Assembly (NCBI RefSeq): GCF_003254585.1
Contig: NZ_QJGZ01000042.1
Location: 186,001 to 250,000, forward strand
Length of the DNA: 64,000 nt
Direction: 5' to 3'
Source of the DNA: Flavobacterium sharifuzzamanii
Lineage (GTDB): Bacteria; Bacteroidota; Bacteroidia; Flavobacteriales; Flavobacteriaceae
Made by a program: the position numbers and the translations under genes. The notes under the pieces were generated by a model. The model was not told the origin of the DNA. It saw nothing but the letters and a program-made list of their open reading frames with translations, and ran no database searches. Of the stretch, positions 53,522 to 61,283 are shown piece after piece; positions within the stretch are counted from its first letter, which is position 1; each line of letters opens with the position of its first letter.

Positions 53522-55330
53522 ATGGCGCATTTCTCAGACCAAGTACATATTACAATTGGAGGCTTTACCCAAAATATAATTTATTATGATCTAAAGTTGT
53601 CGCAAAAAATGGCAGATCATCATTATTTTTCATTTGTCTGGCAATATACAGGAAAAGCAGTTATAAACCCAGTAGATCAGGCAAAAGCGATAAGAAGTTA
53701 TAATGGAAATGAAGTTATTTTCACCTTTAAAAGCTTAACAGGCATTAAGCTTATGAGTAAAGGCATCATAACAAAAATAACTTCTATCGATTTAAACGGA
53801 AGCGCTGTCAATCTTCATGTAAGCGGTATAAGCCACACTATCGTTTTAGACGACAGACCAAAATCAAGGACATATCTCGAAAGAGGAATGGATGATATTG
53901 CCTTAGATATCCTCTCCGAAGGACCTGCTGAGTTTTACCAAAGAGAAGCTATCAGATCAACCTATTTGAAAGAATTCAATTATATGGCTCAGTATAATGA
54001 ATCTAATTTTAATTTTCTAAAAAGATTAGCTTCTAGATACGGACAATGGTTTTATTTTGATGGTATGCGCATGCAATTCGGACAACTTAAAAACTCCACA
54101 ATTAAACTTATAAACGGAGCATCATTGCATAGTTTTAAGATTGAAGTTAATATGAGTGCACAAAGCATTTCTCTAAGAGGTTATGATTACAATAATGCCG
54201 AAAATATTCAGAAAGCATCTGAGAGAACTTCTAATGGCAGTAAAGATACTTTTGCTGTAAATGTGGGCTATAACCAAGGAACCGTTACTCAACCTGAATT
54301 GAGCCTAGGTGCTTACACCAATAATGCGCAGACCAGACAAGAACTAGAAGAAATGGTAGAACTGCAAACCGCAGGAAACGATGCAAACAGTGTTTATTAT
54401 AGTGGAGTATCTTACTTTCCTTTAGGATTAGGACAGACATTTACAATTGTTAACCAAACCGTAGAACATCAGCTTGTTGTTATCGAAGCTGTTCACTGCT
54501 CAGAAGTACACGGAAATTACACCTGCGAGTTCAAAGCCATTCCTTTCGATGTTACTGCACCTCATTATACCGATGTTCATGTTTTTGTAAAAGCAGAAAC
54601 ACAGCCTGCAAAAATAAGAGATAACAATGATCCAGAAGGTTTGGGACGTGTAAGAGTTGATTTCTTTTGGGGAGCAGGCAACAAAAAAAGTCAGTGGATA
54701 AGAGTCGTACAAAATTATGCAGGTTCAGGAAGAGGTTCGTATTGGAGACCCGAAATTGATGATGAAGTATTGGTAAGTTTTGAGGGAGGCAATGCTCAGC
54801 GCCCTTATGTCATAGGCTCACATTATAACGGACAAGCGAAACCAGAATTCTTTGACCCAAATAACATGATAAAAGCGATAAAAATGCGTTTTGGACAAAT
54901 GCTGAAATTTATAGAAAAAGTAGGAATCTGGCTTTCTGACCCGAGTGGAAATGAAATTCATTTGGATGAAGAGGGCAAAAATATAAATGTTACTTCTCCC
55001 AAAACTGTAACTATACATGCTAAGAACATCATTTTTGAAGCAACTGAGAGTATCACATTTACAGCAGGCACAAATATTTCTGAAAAAGCTGGAATTGATA
55101 AATCAACAACAATTGGAATGATGCATAATGTTAGTGTTGGAGGCAATAGTACACTAAATGTAACAGGAGATTTTATGGAGCATATTGAAGGGGATTTTAA
55201 GTCAACAACAGAAAAAGACAGACATGATAATAGTAAACAAGGATTAAATCATTACACCGAAGGTGATTTAAATAAAAATGCCCAAAAAGAAATACAAAAT
55301 AATAGTGGAGAACAAACCAGACAAAATTAA
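53522..55330 (+). CDS. vgrG: Type VI secretion VgrG spike protein
   Basis: A 602-residue VgrG. The N-terminal gp27-like region (about 1-370) includes REAIRSTYLKEFNYMAQYNESNFNFLKRLASRYGQWFYFDG. The OB-fold region has KIRDNNDPEGLGRVRVDFFWG, QWIRVVQNYAGSGRGSYWRPEIDDEVLVSFEGGNAQRPYVIGS. The C-terminal gp5-like beta-prism repeats follow (NVTSPKTVTIHAKNIIFEA...). It forms the trimeric tip of the contractile T6SS needle. No tss structural gene is in the window, so this is an orphan vgrG, and the three genes behind it on the same strand are its probable cargo. Confidence 0.93.
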   Translation: MAHFSDQVHITIGGFTQNIIYYDLKLSQKMADHHYFSFVWQYTGKAVINPVDQAKAIRSYNGNEVIFTFKSLTGIKLMSKGIITKITSIDLNGSAVNLHVSGISHTIVLDDRPKSRTYLERGMDDIALDILSEGPAEFYQREAIRSTYLKEFNYMAQYNESNFNFLKRLASRYGQWFYFDGMRMQFGQLKNSTIKLINGASLHSFKIEVNMSAQSISLRGYDYNNAENIQKASERTSNGSKDTFAVNVGYNQGTVTQPELSLGAYTNNAQTRQELEEMVELQTAGNDANSVYYSGVSYFPLGLGQTFTIVNQTVEHQLVVIEAVHCSEVHGNYTCEFKAIPFDVTAPHYTDVHVFVKAETQPAKIRDNNDPEGLGRVRVDFFWGAGNKKSQWIRVVQNYAGSGRGSYWRPEIDDEVLVSFEGGNAQRPYVIGSHYNGQAKPEFFDPNNMIKAIKMRFGQMLKFIEKVGIWLSDPSGNEIHLDEEGKNINVTSPKTVTIHAKNIIFEATESITFTAGTNISEKAGIDKSTTIGMMHNVSVGGNSTLNVTGDFMEHIEGDFKSTTEKDRHDNSKQGLNHYTEGDLNKNAQKEIQNNSGEQTRQN

Positions 55331-55332
55331 TT

Positions 55333-56337
55333 ATGAGCAGAATAAGAATTGTTGAAGGAACAACCACAATATATACAAAAGGAAATCATTACATGTATTC
55401 GCAAGGAAATATTACTTTTAATGCAGGTGGTTTTATTAATGAAACAGCAGAGAGTCATTCTTATGGAGATCCCATTGAAGCTCCAACTTTTTTACTTGAA
55501 GATCGAATAGTTTATGTAAATGGTCATTTTTATAATAAAGACGGAACTTTTGAGGGAAAAATTAATGAACCTGATTTTGAAGGAAGTGTTGAAGATGTTT
55601 ATGTTTGTGATGGAAAATCTACTCATAAAAATAAAAATGGAGATGATTTTGTTACTTATAATAACGCCAAGATTTTGAAAGAGAACGACATTAATATTTT
55701 ACATGACAAATTTATAAACAATTCCTATTTAATTTGGCACGAAGCATCTTTAACAGGAAATAAAGAAACGGCTTTATGGATTGCTCACACAGTAAATAAT
55801 GCTTTAAATTCTAAATATAAAAGAGGAAAAAATACTTTTAATGAATTATTTAAAACAGGTTATTCTTCTGTAAAAGAATCTGACAAAATCAAAACTATTC
55901 CTATAACTTCAAATACAGAAAATCATTGTTTTGCCAGGTCAGCGATGATTAGCGTTTTAAGTGGTCAGAATGATCCAACTAGCGACTCATATTTTTGGGA
56001 TGGTTTGGATCTTTTTACTCGAAGTGGAGAGTTAGATCATCCTAAATTTAAACAATACAAAAGTGTAACAATCATAAAAAATCATTTAGACCTAGCTATC
56101 GATTTTTGGAGTGTAGATTCGAATAAAGCTAAAGTGAACAAGAATGCAATAATTAACTCGATTTTTTCAAAAGAAGAATATACTCTTAAAAATGTAACTG
56201 ATGGATCAATTTTAAATGAGAATGGAGTTTTTTCAGGAGCAAGAACAAATTCTCAAAATAACAGTGCAGTACATGAAAGTTTAAAATCAACAGGATTCAA
56301 ATCTGGAACAATGTTTTGGACCACTTTTAAAATTTAA
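55333..56337 (+). CDS. Candidate T6SS effector, SleB-like peptidoglycan hydrolase
   Basis: A 334-residue protein starting 2 bp after vgrG. The first 50 residues (MSRIRIVEGTTTIYTKGNHY, then NITFNAGG) resemble the short beta-rich leader seen on other VgrG-linked cargo in Flavobacteria. Residues 130-235 have the layout of the SleB/Hydrolase_2 amidase or transglycosylase fold: LIWHEASLTGNKETALWIAH with Glu137 as candidate catalytic residue, TVNNALNSKY, and ISVLSGQNDPTSDSYFWDGL. There is no signal peptide, as expected for needle-delivered cargo. The C-terminal 90 residues are unassigned. The match is by pattern only. Confidence 0.6.
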   Translation: MSRIRIVEGTTTIYTKGNHYMYSQGNITFNAGGFINETAESHSYGDPIEAPTFLLEDRIVYVNGHFYNKDGTFEGKINEPDFEGSVEDVYVCDGKSTHKNKNGDDFVTYNNAKILKENDINILHDKFINNSYLIWHEASLTGNKETALWIAHTVNNALNSKYKRGKNTFNELFKTGYSSVKESDKIKTIPITSNTENHCFARSAMISVLSGQNDPTSDSYFWDGLDLFTRSGELDHPKFKQYKSVTIIKNHLDLAIDFWSVDSNKAKVNKNAIINSIFSKEEYTLKNVTDGSILNENGVFSGARTNSQNNSAVHESLKSTGFKSGTMFWTTFKI

Positions 56338-56342
56338 TTATT

Positions 56343-57014
56343 ATGAAATATAATTTATATCTCCTTTTATTATCTGTGATTTTTTTTTCGTGCAACAAGA
56401 AAACTGAAAAAAATGTGATTTTACATTCACATGATTTATCAAGCGACACTTTATTTAGTCCAAAGAATAATTTGTTAGAAGAAAAATGTTTGGATCAAGT
56501 TAAGGGCTACAAAAATAAATATGGAATTATATTCTCAAATTATTACAGAGACCAACCTATTCCTTTTGATTTTGACAATAATAAAACAATAGATACAATT
56601 GTGGTTTTAAAACCTTATTATGAAAGTAGTAATGACGATTGTTTTCCTAATAATTCAGCGTTTGATTTTCCAATACTTTTAATCAGTAAAACAACACATG
56701 GAAAAAGTAAAGTTTTTAAAACTTATAAAAATGCCTTGAATTGTAATACACCTGCTTATTATGAAGAAATAATCACTACTAAATATGGTTTTGTTATCTC
56801 CAAAGATATTACGGGAAACAATAGTTTTCATACCAAAACCTATATTTCATTCAAGGATAATGAATTTTATGTGGATAGTATAAATGTTGAGTCTTGGGGA
56901 TGGAAACAATACAAAAAAACATTAAAATATACTGACACAAGCTTTCCTCTTTCTAATTTCAAAAGAACAGATATTGACTCTTTAAGAACATTATTAGATA
57001 ACAATAATCAATAA
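56343..57014 (+). CDS. Lipoprotein, candidate immunity protein
   Basis: A 223-residue lipoprotein with the leader MKYNLYLLLLSVIFFSC and lipobox Cys17. The mature part is AT-codon-rich and has no family I know (FDFDNNKTIDTIVVLKPYYE, a VCBS-like calcium-binding strand, is visible near residue 78). It lies 5 bp after the effector candidate. A membrane-anchored periplasmic partner fits protection against a wall-degrading effector, but this is inferred from position and export signal. Confidence 0.6.
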   Translation: MKYNLYLLLLSVIFFSCNKKTEKNVILHSHDLSSDTLFSPKNNLLEEKCLDQVKGYKNKYGIIFSNYYRDQPIPFDFDNNKTIDTIVVLKPYYESSNDDCFPNNSAFDFPILLISKTTHGKSKVFKTYKNALNCNTPAYYEEIITTKYGFVISKDITGNNSFHTKTYISFKDNEFYVDSINVESWGWKQYKKTLKYTDTSFPLSNFKRTDIDSLRTLLDNNNQ

Positions 57015-57056
57015 ACAAACACATTTCAGTTTTAAAAATAGCTCAACAGGTAAATT

Positions 57057-57578
57057 ATGAGAATTACAACATTCTTTTTCTGTCTTTTTCTTAATACATT
57101 AATTGCACAAAAGAATACACCTGACTTTATTCAAAAGGAAATAAAATCATGTAGAATAGCAATTAATGATTCTTTAAGTGTTTATGAAATTCACGAGAAT
57201 CTGTTTAACAATGAAATTATTTTTTTTCTAAAAACTGAAAATGTAATTACCCCAGAATGCAATAAAAATTCGCTAACAAAAAAGCTAATTGAAAAACTAA
57301 ATTTATCACAAAACCCAATAGTAGAGATAAATAATTATGATGTTAAAAATATTGTTATCAAAGATTTTACAAATCTCATTCCGACGAAGATTGTAGGATC
57401 AAAAAAACAAAATTATACAAGCATTATTATTGAAATAAATAGTTTTTCATATTCAACAATAGGCAATGGGTATATTTATATTTGCCTTAAAGTTGATAAA
57501 AAGGGAAAAGTAATTAAGAAAAAAATATTTGAATCAAAACTATCTTTAAAAACAAATAGTTATAAAAGAATTTTCTAA
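57057..57578 (+). CDS. Small exported protein, second candidate immunity or accessory protein
   Basis: A 173-residue protein with a signal peptide (MRITTFFFCLFLNTLIAQ, cleavage near residue 17) and an AT-rich, lysine/asparagine-heavy mature part with no recognised domain. It begins 42 bp after the lipoprotein gene in the same direction and ends convergent to tatD, 20 bp away. It could be a second immunity protein or an unrelated passenger. Base composition is like the two genes before it and more AT-rich than tatD. Confidence 0.55.
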   Translation: MRITTFFFCLFLNTLIAQKNTPDFIQKEIKSCRIAINDSLSVYEIHENLFNNEIIFFLKTENVITPECNKNSLTKKLIEKLNLSQNPIVEINNYDVKNIVIKDFTNLIPTKIVGSKKQNYTSIIIEINSFSYSTIGNGYIYICLKVDKKGKVIKKKIFESKLSLKTNSYKRIF

Positions 57579-57598
57579 AACCTGTTAGGAAAACAAAC

Positions 57599-58396
57599 CT
57601 AAATCCCAAAAAAGCTTTTAGAATTCCTAGTTGTTTCCTCCGCGACTTTAGCCAAAGTAATTCCTTTAAACTGTGCAATAGTTCCAGCAACATACGGTAG
57701 AAAAGCAGGTTCGCAACGGCGTTCGTGGTATTTCTTCAAAAGGCTGTTCGGGACATTTTTAGGAAGCATAAACGGTGCATCGGTTTCAATCATCATTCGG
57801 TCGAGCGGTACGTATTGAATGACTTCTTTTAAATGACTAAAACGCTTTGCATCTGAAATCGCTCCCGTAAAACCCAGATAAAATCCGTTATCGAGATAGG
57901 TTTTGGCTTCTTGCAATGTTCCCGTAAAACAATGCACAACGGCTTTTGGCAATTGCGGTAAATAGTCTTTGGTAATATTCATAAACGAACTAAAAGCACT
58001 TCTTTCGTGCAAAAACAAAGGTTTCTGTACTTCAATCGCCAATTCTAATTGGGCTTTATAACATTCTTCCTGTTTGTTTCGGGGCGAAAAATCACGATCA
58101 AAATCAAGTCCGCATTCGCCAACCGAAACGACGTGTTTCAGTTCTAATAATTTCCTGAGTTTCGAAATACTCTGCGCATCAAAACTCTTCGCATCATGCG
58201 GGTGTATTCCCGCCGTAGCGTACAACACGCCTGGATACTGTCTCGCAATCTTCGCCGATTCTTCACTATTTCGTACGCTGGTGCCTGTGAGTATCATTTG
58301 CGATACATCGGCGTCGAGCGCGTCTTGTACGACATCGTCTATGTCGTTTTGGAATTGTTTGTTGGTTAGGTTGATTCCTATGTCTATATAATTCAT
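57599..58396 (-). CDS. tatD: TatD-type metal-dependent nuclease
   Basis: A 265-residue TatD deoxyribonuclease-family protein. It matches E. coli TatD closely rather than YcfH/YjjV: the start MNYIDIGINLTNKQF replaces the usual H-x-H pair, as in TatD itself. It continues with TAGIHPHDAKSFD, VSVGECGLDFDRDFSPR, KPLFLHERSAF, VHCFTGTLQEAKTYL and MIETDAPFMLP. It is a Mg2+-dependent 3'-5' exonuclease acting on single-stranded nucleic acid. It is leftward and downstream of rtcB but separated from it by a 425-bp repeat block. Confidence 0.92.
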   Translation of the reverse strand: MNYIDIGINLTNKQFQNDIDDVVQDALDADVSQMILTGTSVRNSEESAKIARQYPGVLYATAGIHPHDAKSFDAQSISKLRKLLELKHVVSVGECGLDFDRDFSPRNKQEECYKAQLELAIEVQKPLFLHERSAFSSFMNITKDYLPQLPKAVVHCFTGTLQEAKTYLDNGFYLGFTGAISDAKRFSHLKEVIQYVPLDRMMIETDAPFMLPKNVPNSLLKKYHERRCEPAFLPYVAGTIAQFKGITLAKVAEETTRNSKSFFGI

Positions 58397-58545
58397 TTTT
58401 TTTTTAAGTTGCTAAGGTTCTGAGAGGCTAAGGGGCTAAGTTTTTTTCTCTCTGTTGCCTTAAATTATTATTTTTTTTGCCACTAAGGGGCTAGGACGCT
58501 AAGTTTTTTGTTTTTAATCTCGCAAAGTCGCGGAGTCGCAAAGTT
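58397..58545. repeat. TTGCTAAGGTTCTGAG / CGCAAAGTCGCGG repeat array
   Basis: AAGTTGCTAAGGTTCTGAGAGG, a GCCACTAAGGGGCTAGGACGC segment and TCGCAAAGTCGCGGAGTCGC follow one another. They are relatives of the arrays at 18101, 47070 and 60245. No gene is present. Confidence 0.6.
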
Positions 58546-58547
58546 TT

Positions 58548-58620
58548 TTTTGCCACAGATTATTAAGATTAAAAGGATTAAAAAAAAATCTGCACAATCT
58601 GCGAAATCTGCGTGAAAAAA
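58548..58620. repeat. CCACAGATT...AATCTGCG repeat
   Basis: TTTGCCACAGATTATTAAGATT then AATCTGCACAATCTGCGAAATC. It is a fifth, partly diverged member of the CCACAGATT family. Confidence 0.7.
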
Positions 58621-58632
58621 TCTTTAATCACA

Positions 58633-58742
58633 CAGTTTGTCATCCTGAGGAACGAAGGATCACATCCAATATTCCTCAAAGAGAATCGCCAATCTTTGTA
58701 GAGTCTCTTGTGTGATCCTTCGTTCCTCAGGATGACAAACTG
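58633..58742. repeat. Perfect 32-bp inverted repeat around a 46-nt loop
   Basis: The arm at 58633-58664 (starting CAGTTTGTCATCCTGAGG) is an exact inverse of the arm at 58711-58742 (ending CCTCAGGATGACAAACTG). It is MITE-like and encodes nothing. It is related to the elements at 4173 and 37584. The palindrome TAGACGCACTGCAGTGCG follows at 58748. Confidence 0.9.
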
Positions 58743-58821
58743 GGCGTTAGACGCACTGCAGTGCGCCTCTACACTGAAAACTGTGACCGAGACTGAACAC
58801 TAAAAAACTGACCACTGACCA

Positions 58822-60243
58822 CTAGTCCTCACGGCTCCCATCATCTGCCATTCTAACCAGTTTCGGCGTAAATTTGGCAACAACATCTACTAACTCTTTC
58901 TGCGCTTCCATAACCTGATTAATATCTTTATACGCCATTGGGGCTTCGTCAAGACCTGCTCCGATAAGCGTAACACCATGATCTCTCAGGATTGATTTCA
59001 TTTCGGATTGCGTAATGTTTTTTATAGCTTGAGTTCTACTCATTTGTCTTCCTGCTCCATGCGAAGCCGAATTAATGGCGTTCTCCTCGCCTTTTCCTCT
59101 CACCAAAAATCCCGGTGCGGTCATACTTCCCGGAATGATTCCCATAACGCCTTTTCCGGCTGGAGTAGCTCCTTTTCTATGTACGATTACTTCTTCGCCA
59201 TTCCAGATTTCTTTCCAAGCAAAATTATGATGGTTTTCGACTTTGGCTAAAATTGTCGCACCCAGAGCACGTTCCATTTTGTTATGGATAATCTCGTGAC
59301 AAGCCGAAGCGTAATCTCCCGCCAAATTCATCGCCAACCAATATTCTTGTCCTAATTGTGAATTCATATCTAAATACGCTAAGTTTTTTGCCACCTCTGG
59401 AAGTTTGCACTCGTCTTTGGCAATTTTGGTATAATGTCCAGCAATGGTTGCTCCCATTCCGCGTGAACCGGAATGCGTTAACAAAGCGACGTATTTTCCT
59501 TTTGGGATATTCAAAACCGCATCGTCTTGCGCAAATTCCATGATTCCGAATTCAACAAAGTGATTTCCACCACCCGAAGATCCTAATTGCGACCAGGCTT
59601 TATCTTTCAGATTCTTCACAAACGGATTCATATTGAAAGTCTCATTCTCCAAAACCGCATGATCTGATTTGTACTGACCGTGAAATCCGTGACCTGCTCC
59701 AAAAATAGAATTCGCAATTAATTCTTTTTTGAATTTGGCTTCGTTTTCAAAATAAAAATCCTCTGGAATATCATAAACCGATAATGCCATTCTACACCCA
59801 ATATCAACTCCAACACCATACGGAATAATGGCATTTTTTGTCGCTAGAACTCCGCCAATCGGTAATCCGTAACCTTGGTGCGCGTCTGGCATTAAAGCTC
59901 CGGCAACCGTAACAGGCAGTTTCATGGCAACTTCCATTTGTTTTCTGGCTCCGTCTTCGATATGATCCAATCCGTAAGCCGAATACGCATTCGGATTCTG
60001 ATTTAAAGCGATGAAATCTTCTGGTTTTTCATTCGATTTTTCGATTAAAGCCACAGCCAGTTTGCTGAAGATTTTATCGTCTATATAATTTTCCGGAGTT
60101 TCTAAGACGTTTTTGAAATTTGCAATCATTTCGTCTCTTGTGAATCCGTTTCTTTTGCTGTTTATTTTTAATGCGATTCCGATTATTTTTCCTTCTGGAA
60201 ATCCTAATTCTAATATATCTGTTCCGTTTATTTGTGTTTTCAT
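58822..60243 (-). CDS. rtcB: RtcB-family RNA-splicing ligase
   Basis: A 473-residue RtcB ligase, which joins 2',3'-cyclic phosphate or 3'-phosphate RNA ends to 5'-OH ends with GTP and Mn2+. Visible motifs are GVGVDIGCRMAL (metal-binding Cys), LGSSGGGNHFVEFG, LLTHSGSRGMG, HRKGATPAGKGVMGIIPGSM, GEENAINSASHGAGRQMSR (guanylylated His region) and the end MADDGS. I start at the ATG at 60243. A TTG 18 bp upstream lies in a repeat. No rtcA cyclase or sigma-54 regulator rtcR is present. It follows a HEPN-motif gene and the Y-RNA array on the same strand. Confidence 0.94.
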   Translation of the reverse strand: MKTQINGTDILELGFPEGKIIGIALKINSKRNGFTRDEMIANFKNVLETPENYIDDKIFSKLAVALIEKSNEKPEDFIALNQNPNAYSAYGLDHIEDGARKQMEVAMKLPVTVAGALMPDAHQGYGLPIGGVLATKNAIIPYGVGVDIGCRMALSVYDIPEDFYFENEAKFKKELIANSIFGAGHGFHGQYKSDHAVLENETFNMNPFVKNLKDKAWSQLGSSGGGNHFVEFGIMEFAQDDAVLNIPKGKYVALLTHSGSRGMGATIAGHYTKIAKDECKLPEVAKNLAYLDMNSQLGQEYWLAMNLAGDYASACHEIIHNKMERALGATILAKVENHHNFAWKEIWNGEEVIVHRKGATPAGKGVMGIIPGSMTAPGFLVRGKGEENAINSASHGAGRQMSRTQAIKNITQSEMKSILRDHGVTLIGAGLDEAPMAYKDINQVMEAQKELVDVVAKFTPKLVRMADDGSRED

Positions 60244-60306
60244 TTTTTTTTTAAGGGGCAAAGGTTTTGAGGTTCATAACTGCAAAGGTTTCTTACTGCT
60301 TCGCAT

Positions 60307-60885
60307 TTATTCTAATGTAAATCGATCACCTTTTTCTTGTTGCCTTAATAAAATTTCATGAATTCTATTAATTTCCTCTATAATGGGTTCTATTTTATAT
60401 TCAACATTTAAAATTTTAAAAATAAATTTATCATAAAAAAATGCTCTAAAGAATATTGTTGTATCATCTATATGCGTCGATAACCCTGTATAATTTAACA
60501 TCACACGTCCAGTATTAAATTCGTTTAAAAAATCATCAAGATTTTCATCAAAATGTTCAATAAGATTTCTCATATCTCGATTTTTCAAAACATTTAAATC
60601 ATTCACAAGATAAATCTCACGTAATCTTTCGCCTCTAGCTTTGTAAAAACCACTATTCTTTGCGGGCCAAAAAAAACGTGAAATTCCAGCCACATTAATA
60701 ATAATATTTTGAAATATATTTAAAATTTCTTCATCGTTTTGATCGACATAATCTGCATTCTCCCAAATAAAATTTAATGATTCAACATCATTCAAAATTG
60801 AACTTGTTTTGGTTAATAAAGCTTGGATATAAAAAGCTTCATTAAAAGGATGGATTTCAAATTCTGATTTTCTCATAACAATCAT
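60307..60885 (-). CDS. Putative HEPN-domain protein
   Basis: A 192-residue, mostly helical protein. RNLIEH at residues 106-111 is an RN-x3-H form of the R-x4-6-H motif that defines HEPN ribonucleases, in the context LNVLKNRDMRNLIEHFDENLDDFL. The long N-terminal helices and C-terminal helix (EPIIEEINRIHEILLRQQE) also suit the fold. Starts at 60885 or 60876 are both possible. It lies 20 bp after the last Y-RNA-like hairpin and 63 bp before rtcB, so it is transcribed with them. It may cut or bind RNA. The assignment rests on one motif and context. Confidence 0.6.
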   Translation of the reverse strand: MIVMRKSEFEIHPFNEAFYIQALLTKTSSILNDVESLNFIWENADYVDQNDEEILNIFQNIIINVAGISRFFWPAKNSGFYKARGERLREIYLVNDLNVLKNRDMRNLIEHFDENLDDFLNEFNTGRVMLNYTGLSTHIDDTTIFFRAFFYDKFIFKILNVEYKIEPIIEEINRIHEILLRQQEKGDRFTLE

Positions 60886-60905
60886 TTTTTTAATTAATAA
60901 TTTTT

Positions 60906-60976
60906 AAAAGAGGTAACACTTAGGAATGGTCTAATTTTCTTGGAACGAAGGAACCATTTCCTGACGACACTCTTTT
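60906..60976 (-). ncRNA. Y-RNA-like element 5
   Basis: Outer stem AAAAGAG / CTCTTTT, 5' joint TGTCGTC, upper stem AGGAAATGG / CCATTCCT, 7-nt bulge TTCCTTC followed by G, apical loop without a tRNA part, 3' joint AAGTGTTAC. It shares the plan of elements 1-4. Confidence 0.7.
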
Positions 60977-60978
60977 TT

Positions 60979-61061
60979 TAAGAGCAATATTCTATAAGCG
61001 ACTTTAGGATTCGAACCTAATTTATCAACCAACGAAGTAGCGCTTTATAGACGGCATCTTA
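60979..61061 (-). ncRNA. Y-RNA-like element 4, with a T-arm
   Basis: Outer stem TAAGA / TCTTA, 5' joint TGCCGT, upper stem CTATAAAGCG / CGCTTATAG, bulge CTACTTC-G, then a tRNA-type T-arm TTAGG TTCGAAT CCTAA, 3' joint AATATTGC. There is no D-arm. Confidence 0.7.
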
Positions 61062-61066
61062 TTTTT

Positions 61067-61137
61067 TGAAAAAGTAATAATTTATAAGAGTTAATATTCA
61101 ACCTAAACGAAGTAGCTCTCATACACGACATTTTTCA
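61067..61137 (-). ncRNA. Y-RNA-like element 3
   Basis: Outer stem TGAAAAA / TTTTTCA, 5' joint TGTCGTG, upper stem TATGAGAG / CTCTTATA, bulge CTACTTC-G, short AT-rich apical loop, 3' joint AATTATTAC. It is the minimal form of the family. Confidence 0.72.
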
Positions 61138-61141
61138 GTTT

Positions 61142-61279
61142 TAAAAAGAAGTAAAAAGCAATAAGAGAAACGGGGCTTGTCTTGCCAGAGTCGAACTGGA
61201 TAACCTTGCTGATTTTACAACTTCGCTATTCCTCCCCAAATTTGAGACGAAGTAACTCTTATTTACGAATTCTTTTTTA
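61142..61279 (-). ncRNA. Y-RNA-like element 2, with a tRNA-like module
   Basis: Outer stem AAAAAGAA / TTCTTTTT, 5' joint TTCGTA, upper stem AATAAGAG / CTCTTATT, bulge TTACTTC-G. Inside is a GGGG / CCCC helix enclosing a D-arm-like segment and a T-arm CCAG TTCGACT CTGG. Here the order is D-arm then T-arm, with no anticodon arm. The 3' joint is GCTTTTTAC. Confidence 0.7.
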
Positions 61280-61283
61280 TTTT

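Noticed and set aside
60244..60261. TTG start six codons before the rtcB ATG
   Set aside because: It lies in an A-rich repeat edge; the ATG at 60243 begins the conserved MKTQINGTDILELG.
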